41,914 nt of DNA. Origin: an uncultured bacterium. Its GTDB lineage: Bacteria; Cyanobacteriota; Vampirovibrionia; Gastranaerophilales; Gastranaerophilaceae. The stretch is from the NCBI GenBank assembly GCA_949298805.1, contig CASFXY010000012.1:1-41914 (forward strand). Reading direction: 5' to 3'. Below the pieces are notes generated by a model, which was not told the origin of the DNA, made no database searches, and saw nothing but the letters and a program-made list of their open reading frames with translations. Positions within the stretch are counted from its first letter, which is position 1, and the number at the start of each line of letters is the position of its first letter. This document shows positions 1 through 4,764 of this stretch, in pieces. Both the position numbers and the translations under genes were made by a program.

Positions 1-77
1 GCATCCTCAGATAGCGGTCTGTGCTCATTAATTTTTGTTCTGTATTCATTATTATCTTTAAAGCGATTGTTATACAT
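1..77 (-). CDS. Partial CDS, N-terminus only, possibly Fic family
   Basis: An ATG at 77 on the minus strand opens a frame that runs off the window edge after 25 codons. It reads MYNNRFKDNNEYRTKINEHR, then PLSED. A GAGG ribosome-binding site lies about 8 bases upstream. The phrase INEHRPLSED resembles the N-terminal helix of many Fic/DOC (AMP-transferase) proteins, but the catalytic Fic motif would lie outside the window, so this is weak. It follows the serine recombinase on the same strand with a 39-base gap and probably shares its transcript. Confidence 0.45.
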   Translation of the reverse strand, partial: MYNNRFKDNNEYRTKINEHRPLSED

Positions 78-116
78 GGAATTAACCTCTTCTATATCAT
101 ACCACAAATTTAACCA

Positions 117-707
117 TTAATTTATTTGGCTGGAATACTTATAAAACGTACTTTTTGCGATGTTGCACATGGACATTACATCTTTAACTTTAATCAACCC
201 TTGTCTATAAAGTTCATAAGCTCTAAGAAAATCTTTTGGAATATCAGATTTAGGTCTTCCAAATTTAACTCCATTTGCAAGAGCTGATTTAATACCTTCA
301 GCCTGTCTAGTTTTTATATTAGACCTTTCTTTCTCTGCTACATAGCCGAGTAGCTTTAATACAATGTCTGTAATCAATCTCCCGGTTAATCCGTTTTGAT
401 TGTCTCTTGTGTTCAGAATAGGCATATCCAAGACTTGTATATCAACACCCCTATCAATCAATCCTTCCCATTCCTTGCAGATTTCGCTATAATTACGACC
501 AAATCTATCAATCGAGTGAATAATCAATAAATCACCCTTTCTGAGTTGGGATTTCATCTGCTGATATTTTTCTCTACCTACAAAGTTCTTTCCACTGGAT
601 TTTTCTACGATTATTTCATCTATTTTTAAATCTTTAAGTGCATCCAGTTGTCTATTTTCGTTTTGTTCACGAGTCGACACTCTTATGTATGCAAATATTT
701 TACTCAT
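117..707 (-). CDS. Serine recombinase (resolvase/invertase family)
   Basis: This 196-residue protein has the standard small serine recombinase layout. The N-terminal catalytic domain carries the nucleophile Ser11 in the motif YIRVST, followed by the conserved SIDRFGRNY segment near residues 65-73, a long E helix (around residues 115-140), and a C-terminal helix-turn-helix with the GRPK hinge. Such enzymes cut DNA through a phosphoserine link to resolve cointegrates or invert segments. Length is typical for the resolvase/invertase group. An AAGGA-type ribosome-binding site precedes the ATG. It is the fourth gene of a leftward cluster in the mobile element. Whether it resolves, inverts or helps move the element cannot be told from sequence; no matched inverted sites were recognised nearby. 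Confidence 0.92.
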   Translation of the reverse strand: MSKIFAYIRVSTREQNENRQLDALKDLKIDEIIVEKSSGKNFVGREKYQQMKSQLRKGDLLIIHSIDRFGRNYSEICKEWEGLIDRGVDIQVLDMPILNTRDNQNGLTGRLITDIVLKLLGYVAEKERSNIKTRQAEGIKSALANGVKFGRPKSDIPKDFLRAYELYRQGLIKVKDVMSMCNIAKSTFYKYSSQIN

Positions 708-826
708 TTTAAATCCTTTTTTTGGTTTGGAGAATTTTCAGATTTTCTACAAAGTTTACCTACCGTGATACAATCACTTTTTATAGATGATTAAATCAAT
801 TCCAAAAGGCTTGATATGGATAATTG

Positions 827-906
827 CCTCAGCTTTATTCTTGAATTTAAATATCAAATCTAAATCCCTCAGCTTTATTCTTGAATTTAAATATCAAATC
901 TAAATC
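827..906. repeat. Perfect 40-bp tandem duplication
   Basis: Bases 827-866 and 867-906 are identical, 40 of 40. The duplication covers the 3' end of the small leftward gene ending at 847. Because 40 is not a multiple of three, the second copy shifts the frame and introduces a stop. It looks like a recent slippage or unequal-exchange event. Confidence 0.97.
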
Positions 907-1119
907 ATCTGTTATTTTTGAGGGTTCTAAATCGTATGGCTCTAACTCTTTCAAAATCAAATCTTTATAGAAATTAAAGTCTAAATCCTCATCCTTATCA
1001 TATAAATGGCAGTATTTATAATAAGACAAGATAATTTCAGACTGAGTTTCTTTGACTTTTTTGAGTTGTTCTTTAAACTCTTCAAATGTTTTTATTTTAA
1101 CTTTTTCTATTTTTTCCAT
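847..1119 (-). CDS. Small hypothetical protein, C-terminus altered by a tandem duplication
   Basis: This encodes 90 residues, rich in Lys, Glu and Asp, with a likely amphipathic helix at residues 10-35; no family was recognised. An AAAGGA ribosome-binding site precedes the ATG. The C-terminus (GFRFDI) is an artefact of the 40-bp duplication at 827-906. If one copy is removed, the frame continues after residue 84 with AIIHIKPFGIDLIIYKK and stops at 774-776, giving 101 residues. The present gene is therefore probably a slightly truncated allele. It sits between two other small accessory genes on the same strand and probably shares their transcript. Confidence 0.7.
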   Translation of the reverse strand: MEKIEKVKIKTFEEFKEQLKKVKETQSEIILSYYKYCHLYDKDEDLDFNFYKDLILKELEPYDLEPSKITDDLDLIFKFKNKAEGFRFDI

Positions 1120-1141
1120 TTTTAATTCCTTTATTAGTGAT

Positions 1142-1163
1142 AAGGGGGGAACGAATCCCCCTT
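1142..1163 (-). terminator. G5/C5 hairpin after a stop codon
   Basis: AAGGGGG and CCCCCTT are separated by 8 bases and form a strong hairpin just after the stop of the 146-residue gene and before the ribosome-binding site of the next. There is no U-run on the transcribed minus strand, so it is either an attenuator, an mRNA 3' stabiliser or an inefficient terminator. A similar hairpin lies at 1650-1679. Confidence 0.45.
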
Positions 1164-1168
1164 GATAA

Positions 1169-1609
1169 TTAGTGCTCTGAACTTAGTAGCAGGGTGTAAA
1201 CAATTGGATTTACCGATGCCAATTCCAAAAAGAACTTGTATGATGTAATCTCCTCATTGTCTTTAGTAGGCAAATCAATAAACGGAATAATTTGCTTAGC
1301 TACTGATATACATTCGTGATAATTGTTACCAATCCAACCTTCTCGATAAATCTCAAAGTAACCTTGATGTTTTTTATCTACTGCAATTTCAACAATAAAG
1401 AAAGACTCTTCTTCTGTTTCATATACCTTTAAAACTTCTGGCATGTATGAAATAACGGTATCAATTAGCCAATGAGCATTTAAAGTTTGTGCGAAATCTA
1501 AAATTCCAGTGGTATAAAATAGATTATTGCAATAATTACGTTTATAGAGTCTTTCCGAACCATAATTTCGATTTAATACATCGTTTACATCTTTATATGT
1601 TATTGTCAT
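1169..1609 (-). CDS. Hypothetical protein, resembles DUF6876-type phage proteins
   Basis: The 146-residue product has the segment YTTGILDFAQTLNAHWLIDT near residues 32-51. This recalls the small DUF6876 family common in mobile elements, where a similar 'tdGv..la...gAyWLlD' stretch is followed by a beta-strand core. I make this match from memory of the family pattern, so it is tentative, and the family has no known function. An AAAGGA ribosome-binding site precedes the ATG. It lies in the leftward accessory cluster, with G/C-arm hairpins on both sides. Confidence 0.65.
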   Translation of the reverse strand: MTITYKDVNDVLNRNYGSERLYKRNYCNNLFYTTGILDFAQTLNAHWLIDTVISYMPEVLKVYETEEESFFIVEIAVDKKHQGYFEIYREGWIGNNYHECISVAKQIIPFIDLPTKDNEEITSYKFFLELASVNPIVYTLLLSSEH

Positions 1610-1649
1610 TTTATAATCCTTTCATATTTCACTATTACTTAACTTTTAC

Positions 1650-1679
1650 CCCCTAAGGGGGAGGGGAATAATCCCCCTA
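1650..1679 (-). terminator. Pair of competing G/C hairpins at a stop codon
   Basis: On the minus strand the TAG stop of the 96-residue gene is the first base pair region of a hairpin (AGGGG / CCCCT, loop about 7). It is followed at once by CCCCCT-T-AGGGGG. The first and last arms can also pair with the middle one, so alternative folds are possible. There is no U-run. It matches the hairpin at 1142-1163 in sequence (GGGGGATT and TTCCCC) and in its position after a stop. Confidence 0.4.
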
Positions 1680-1967
1680 TGAAATCGTGAATTTCCTATA
1701 ATTAGTCTGTTTAATGAACGAATTATAGAGTTCTAAATATTTCTTTTTGAATGCCGATGTGTTGAAGTTGTTTCGAACTACATTAGTAAATCTGATTGTA
1801 AATGCTCCGACTTCTAATTCTTCTAAGCCTGCATTATCAAGAAGTTTTTTTAACTCAGCTTCTTTTTCTTCACGAAGTTCCTTTAATTCTTTTTCTTTTG
1901 CTTCATAACTTTTGATTAATCTGATTTCATTTTCAAGGTTCAAGTTTGTTGTAATAATTTTTTGCAT
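1677..1967 (-). CDS. Small coiled-coil protein of a phage-associated type
   Basis: The product is 96 residues. Residues 10-47 form a charged coiled coil rich in Glu and Lys. The C-terminal half (FTIRFTNVVRNNFNTSAFKK, then KYLELYNSFIKQ...RKFTIS) resembles small phage and prophage proteins with the pattern 'y.v.......fD...lk...peLY..y......rF.I', often encoded near recombination genes. The function of that group is unknown. An AAAGGA ribosome-binding site precedes the ATG. It is the first gene of the leftward cluster, and its promoter lies at 2029-2058. Confidence 0.75.
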   Translation of the reverse strand: MQKIITTNLNLENEIRLIKSYEAKEKELKELREEKEAELKKLLDNAGLEELEVGAFTIRFTNVVRNNFNTSAFKKKYLELYNSFIKQTNYRKFTIS

Positions 1968-2028
1968 AATTTTGATCCTTTGTTTAAAGTTAGTATTTAC
2001 TTGAAGCTGTGCACTGCTTACGTTTCAC

Positions 2029-2058
2029 ATGTAACCATATGGTTACATATCTTGTCAA
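2029..2058 (-). promoter_or_regulatory. Leftward promoter with palindromic operator
   Basis: The minus strand reads TTGACA (2053-2058), an 18-base spacer, then TTACAT (2029-2034). The perfect 16-bp palindrome GTAACCATATGGTTAC at 2031-2046 covers the spacer and -10 box. A near copy lies in the divergent rightward promoter. It probably drives the accessory cluster under repression by a dimeric regulator. Confidence 0.65.
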
Positions 2059-2092
2059 CTTTTTGGCATAATTTTTTGCAGCAATTATTTAC

Positions 2093-2120
2093 TTGACAAG
2101 AGTAACTATATAGTTATCAT
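2093..2120 (+). promoter_or_regulatory. Rightward promoter with palindromic operator
   Basis: TTGACA (2093-2098), a 16-base spacer and TATCAT (2115-2120) form a good promoter. GTAACTATATAGTTAT (2102-2117), a palindrome with one mismatch, fills the spacer. It matches the palindrome in the divergent promoter (GTAACYATATRGTTAY consensus). Autorepression by the product of the gene at 2139 is the simplest reading, but is inference. Confidence 0.68.
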
Positions 2121-2138
2121 ATAGATAAGGGGGCAGAG

Positions 2139-2420
2139 ATGCGAGAACAAAAACCTAAGTATATAGTCCCGGACCAGATAAAAAAAAGAGTACAAGATTT
2201 CTTAAATGAATTCATGGAGTCTCAAAACCTAACAAAAGCAGGACTTGCAAGAATATTGGAAGAAAAACTCGGTCGGTCTGGATGCAGAACAAATTTAGTT
2301 AAGAAATTCTCTAAAGCAACATTTCAACTATCTGAGGTAATAGAAATTCTTGACTTATTTGACTGTAAATTAAAAATAGTTCCTAAAGCGTCGATAGAGG
2401 CAGCTGAAAATAAAGATTAA
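2139..2420 (+). CDS. Small helix-turn-helix regulator
   Basis: The product has 93 residues. Residues 30-70 look like a Cro-type helix-turn-helix: LTKAGLARILEEKLG, a recognition region, then LSEVIEILDLFDCKLKIVPK, which matches the last helix and strand of small phage or antitoxin-like DNA-binding proteins. It has a strong AAGGGGG ribosome-binding site and its own promoter with a palindromic operator. It is transcribed away from the accessory cluster and towards the convergent repressor gene at 2496. It is the best candidate to bind the two palindromes at 2031 and 2102. No partner toxin is visible next to it. Confidence 0.75.
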   Translation: MREQKPKYIVPDQIKKRVQDFLNEFMESQNLTKAGLARILEEKLGRSGCRTNLVKKFSKATFQLSEVIEILDLFDCKLKIVPKASIEAAENKD

Positions 2421-2495
2421 CGTAAAAATTAAGCTTCTCAGAAAATTTTTTAGCAATTCTGACAACTTTTACCTATTTTAGGCTATAAGCTCATC

Positions 2496-2912
2496 TCATT
2501 TTTGTTTTTTATAATCAGTAAATTTAATATATGAAATAATATCAGTAATTTCTTCTTTGGCGTAACTTAACCCGGCAAGTAAAGTGCTTATTTTATCATA
2601 TTTATTCATGTCATCAGGTATGATTTTTGATTTATTAGATGTTTTTTGTGTAGCTGGTTTCATGTTCTCAAAAATTAAGGATAAAGAAATTTCAAGTGCT
2701 TCGGCAAGTTTAATTAATGTTTCAACCCTTGGCATAGATTTAGCATTTTCTAGGTCTGATATTACCCCTATGCTAACACCAGTAATTTTATTCAATTCTC
2801 TAATGGTAATATTTTTTTCATTTCTTTTATTTGCAATAAAAGCACCAATTTGATTTAAAATTAGCTGTTCATATATTTTTGCCTGTTTGCTTATGTCTTC
2901 TGCATTTTTCAA
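2496..2912 (-). CDS. XRE-family repressor
   Basis: The product is 138 residues. Residues 21-80 form a canonical XRE/Cro-CI helix-turn-helix: IGAFIANKRNEKNITIRELN, then KITGVSIGVISDLENAKSMP and a final helix ending EALEISLSLIF. The C-terminal 55 residues are not recognised and lack a LexA/CI-type peptidase pattern. The start is TTG at 2912: the frame has no nearby ATG, and an AAAGGAG ribosome-binding site lies 8 bases upstream. That site lies inside a small inverted repeat (GGAGAATCTCC), which may lower translation. It is divergent from the xis-like gene, an arrangement typical of a lysogeny-type switch. It likely represses both promoters through the CGAAC-N2-GTTCG sites. Confidence 0.88.
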   Translation of the reverse strand: MKNAEDISKQAKIYEQLILNQIGAFIANKRNEKNITIRELNKITGVSIGVISDLENAKSMPRVETLIKLAEALEISLSLIFENMKPATQKTSNKSKIIPDDMNKYDKISTLLAGLSYAKEEITDIISYIKFTDYKKQK

Positions 2913-2935
2913 CGGAGATTCTCCTTTTGTATATC

Positions 2936-2964
2936 ATACTACTCTATTAACCGTCACGTGTCAA
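2936..2964 (-). promoter_or_regulatory. Promoter of the XRE repressor
   Basis: On the minus strand, TTGACA (2959-2964), a 17-base spacer and TAGTAT (2936-2941) stand 24 bases before the TTG start. An operator copy (2972-2983) lies just upstream of the -35 box, so its own product may regulate it. Confidence 0.65.
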
Positions 2965-2971
2965 GAAAAAA

Positions 2972-3083
2972 TGAACTTGTTCGGAAAATAATGTAATTTA
3001 ATACTTAAATTAACGAACACGTTCGACAAAACTTGACAGAACAAAAAATATATTGTATAAATATAATGTGACGAACACGTTCG
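2972..3083. promoter_or_regulatory. Three-operator switch region (CGAAC-N2-GTTCG)
   Basis: Three copies of a 12-bp inverted repeat occur at 2972-2983 (TGAACTTGTTCG), 3014-3025 and 3072-3083 (both CGAACACGTTCG). They flank the divergent promoters of the repressor and the xis-int genes. One lies upstream of the leftward -35, one upstream of the rightward -35 and one just downstream of the rightward -10. This layout is typical of a phage-like repressor switch. The 2-base centre is shorter than that of known LexA boxes. Confidence 0.75.
3033..3061 (+). promoter_or_regulatory. Near-consensus promoter for the xis-int operon
   Basis: TTGACA (3033-3038), an exact 17-base spacer and TATAAA (3056-3061) form one of the strongest sigma70-type promoters in the window. 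Operators on each side (3014-3025, 3072-3083) would allow tight repression of excision genes. Confidence 0.8.
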
Positions 3084-3114
3084 GCAAAAGATGCACAAAA
3101 AAGAAAGGATATTT

Positions 3115-3288
3115 ATGAATATGTTCAACATTATGACAATTAAAGAATTTGCAAAAGCCATTGGTCGAGGCGTAAGTACAATTTATGATTGGAAAAACAA
3201 CGGAACAATACCAGCTAATTGTTTCAAACAAATTGGTTCAATTTGGTACGTTAAAATTGATGAAATTAAAGTTTTTCTTGCGTCATAA
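3115..3288 (+). CDS. Excisionase-like small HTH protein
   Basis: The product is 57 residues from ATG 3115, chosen because a GAAAGGA ribosome-binding site (3102-3108) precedes it. An upstream in-frame ATG at 3091 has none and overlaps the operator edge. The sequence MTIKEFAKAIGRGVSTIYDW, then a short wing and GSIWYVKIDEIKVFL, is the winged helix-turn-helix pattern of excisionase/AlpA/MerR-like proteins. It lies 9 bases before the integrase and shares its promoter. A role as directionality factor in excision is likely from context, not proven. Confidence 0.82.
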   Translation: MNMFNIMTIKEFAKAIGRGVSTIYDWKNNGTIPANCFKQIGSIWYVKIDEIKVFLAS

Positions 3289-3297
3289 GGTTTAATT

Positions 3298-4332
3298 ATG
3301 GCTGGTAAATATAAAAACAATATCAGAAAAGATAAACGTGGCGGTTATTCTTATAAAATAACCGTGGCAGGAGTCCAATATCAGGGTGCTTGTAAGAACT
3401 GTTACTCAAGAGAAAAAGCTCTTGCTTATGTTGCTAATTTAAAAGCCGAATTAAGAAATAAAGAAAAATTATCTAACGATAGAGTGATAACAATAGGTGT
3501 ATTGGGTGAAAAATACAAACAATATACCCTTGCAGGGAATAGAGATATAAAGCACGTAAGGTCTAAAGTTAAATTCTTTAATGAATATTTTGGCATTACA
3601 ACACCAGCAGTAGATATTAAAAGAAGCGATATTGATAGACTTATAAATTATTGCAGAACCGTAAAAAATCACAAAGACACTACTATCGATAGATACATTA
3701 GTGCTCTATCTAAAATGTATAATATTGCGATAGACGATGAAATCCTTCTGAAGAATCCCTGTTCAAAGGTTAAAAAACTAGGGTTATATAACGAACAGAA
3801 TTATAAATTTTGGAATAAAAATGAGATTTTAGCTATTAAAAAAGTTTCTCCACTCTGGCTTGTTGATATGATAGATTGTGCTTTAATTACGTCATTAAGA
3901 AGAGCAAATATCCGTCTGTTTAATAAAGATTGGGTTGATTGGGAACGCAATAAAATCATAGTTCCTTGCGAACACTCTAAAAGTAGAAAAGCAATAGAAT
4001 TGCCTATGGGTAAAAAGCTAAAAGAAATTATTACAAGAAATTTTGATGATAACGATACAGAATATGTATTTATCAATAAATCAAGAAAAACTCCACGTAG
4101 TGAAAAAACCTTAGAAAGCAAGCTTAAAGAATCTTGTGCGTTAGCAAATGTTAAATACTATGGTTGGAATGGATTTAGACACACTGCTGGGACTCGTATG
4201 GCTCAAGCTTGTGTTCCAATACATGAAATTCAAAGTTATATGGCACATTCAACACCACTTGTTACACGAAAATATTTGGATAATAGCTATACAAATAAAA
4301 TTGCAGCGATGGAAATTTTAGAGGGGTATTAA
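3298..4332 (+). CDS. int: Tyrosine recombinase (element integrase)
   Basis: The 344-residue protein has an N-terminal arm-binding region, a SAM-like core-binding domain (about residues 65-165) and a C-terminal catalytic domain. The catalytic residues are Arg201 (SLRRANIR), Lys228 (HSKSRK), Arg294 (GFRHTAGTRM), His317 (MAHS) and the nucleophile Tyr326 (TRKY). His317 to Tyr326 keeps the XerD spacing of nine. The position three before Arg294, usually His, is Asn291. It is the last gene of the element, reading towards the tRNA-Leu gene, as expected of an integrase that uses the tRNA 3' end as attachment site. An AAGG site precedes the ATG. It is co-transcribed with the xis-like gene. Confidence 0.94.
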   Translation: MAGKYKNNIRKDKRGGYSYKITVAGVQYQGACKNCYSREKALAYVANLKAELRNKEKLSNDRVITIGVLGEKYKQYTLAGNRDIKHVRSKVKFFNEYFGITTPAVDIKRSDIDRLINYCRTVKNHKDTTIDRYISALSKMYNIAIDDEILLKNPCSKVKKLGLYNEQNYKFWNKNEILAIKKVSPLWLVDMIDCALITSLRRANIRLFNKDWVDWERNKIIVPCEHSKSRKAIELPMGKKLKEIITRNFDDNDTEYVFINKSRKTPRSEKTLESKLKESCALANVKYYGWNGFRHTAGTRMAQACVPIHEIQSYMAHSTPLVTRKYLDNSYTNKIAAMEILEGY

Positions 4333-4337
4333 AAAAT

Positions 4338-4361
4338 GAGTACATAGTTGAGTACATAGTT
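4338..4361. repeat. 12-bp tandem direct repeat next to the integrase
   Basis: GAGTACATAGTT occurs twice in a row just after the integrase stop codon. Short direct repeats of this kind between an integrase gene and its attachment site may be arm-type binding sites for integrase or excisionase; that role is inferred. Confidence 0.6.
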
Positions 4362-4396
4362 AAATCCAAAACGCTGTCCAGCTTGGGTTTAAGTAA

Positions 4397-4582
4397 TGTC
4401 GATTGGGGCTTGCAAACTTGCTTTGCAACGGCAGACTTGCCAATTGTTCAAGTCCCCCCGATTTGGTTTAATTTTAGTATAGAAAAAATGTCGACGGGGG
4501 GCTTGCAAACTTGCTTTGCAACGGCAGACTTGCCAATTGTTCAAGTCCCCCCGATTTGGTTTAATTTTAGTATAGAAAAAAT
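4397..4582. repeat. Two 93-bp tandem repeats carrying tRNA-Leu 3'-end sequence (attachment region)
   Basis: Two nearly identical units start at about 4397 and 4489 and are followed by the real tRNA 3' end at 4582. The first unit differs near its start (TT for C and two fewer G). Each unit begins with TGTCGACGGGGGG, the first 13 bases of the tRNA 3' end on the plus strand. Each also contains GTTCAAGTCCCCCCG, the same tRNA T-arm region in the opposite orientation. The two blocks pair (CGGGGGG with CCCCCCG, 4495-4501 and 4547-4553). Between them lie internal hairpins TTGCAA/TTGCAA and ACTTG/CAAGT. The unit probably arose from repeated integration or strand-exchange errors at the att site. The 249-base stretch from 4333 has no gene; open frames across it are by-products of the repeat. 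Confidence 0.85.
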
Positions 4583-4662
4583 GTCGACGGGGGGACTTGA
4601 ACCCCCACAGGTCTCCCCACATGCACCTCAAGCATGCGCGTCTACCATTCCGCCACGTCGAC
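4582..4662 (-). tRNA. tRNA-Leu (GAG anticodon)
   Basis: The minus strand folds as an intact 81-base class II tRNA. The acceptor stem is GTCGACG/CGTCGAC with discriminator A, the D-stem GCG/CGC, the anticodon stem CATGC/GCATG with loop TTGAGGT (anticodon GAG), a 13-base variable arm, and the T-stem GGGGG/CCCCC with loop TTCAAGT. CCA is not encoded and must be added by the enzyme at 40235. A run of six T follows the 3' end. It reads CUC and CUU codons. It lies downstream of fabF on the same strand and may be co-transcribed with it. Its 3' end is the mobile-element attachment site. Confidence 0.95.
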
Positions 4663-4695
4663 ATTTAACAATATTATTCAATTTTCAATTATCAC

Positions 4696-4764
4696 CGTGG
4701 CGGAATGGTAATATTTGAACTACGCACTCCACGTCTTCGCGCTTGCCGCCACGTCGACATTTAA
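4696..4764. repeat. Scrambled copies of the tRNA-Leu 5' end
   Basis: Bases 4696-4710 (CGTGGCGGAATGGTA) repeat 15 bases of the tRNA 5' region in inverted orientation. Bases 4746-4764 repeat 19 bases (the tRNA start plus 6 flanking bases) in the same orientation as the tRNA. The pair could form a hairpin (CGTGGCGG/CCGCCACG). The last copy abuts the fabF stop codon. It looks like debris of past recombination at the tRNA. Confidence 0.8.

Larger units (their letters stand above)
1..4582. mobile_element. Right end of an integrated mobile element at tRNA-Leu(GAG)
   Basis: This stretch contains, right to left, a tyrosine integrase, an xis-like HTH protein, an XRE repressor with operators, a second HTH regulator, several small accessory genes and a serine recombinase. 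The integrase end abuts the 3' end of a tRNA-Leu gene, the usual target of tyrosine integrases. No capsid, tail, relaxase or replication gene is visible, so phage, satellite and integrative-element interpretations stay open. The left boundary lies outside the window. The right boundary is placed at the tRNA 3' end by inference from tandem partial copies of that end. Confidence 0.75.

Noticed and set aside
2972-3083. LexA (SOS) boxes
   Set aside because: The half-sites are LexA-like, but the centre is 2 bases, whereas known CGAAC-type boxes have 4. The adjacent XRE repressor is a better match by position.
4397-4582. Possible CRISPR-like array
   Set aside because: There are only two 93-bp units, arranged directly head to tail without unique spacers, and no cas genes nearby.
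1-4582. A complete prophage
   Set aside because: Only integration and control genes and small accessory proteins are visible; no terminase, capsid, tail or lysis gene lies in the window.
4383-4718. Open frames on both strands (about 90-110 codons) between the integrase and fabF
   Set aside because: They consist of the 93-bp repeats and the tRNA read as codons; their internal protein repeats are a by-product of the DNA repeat.
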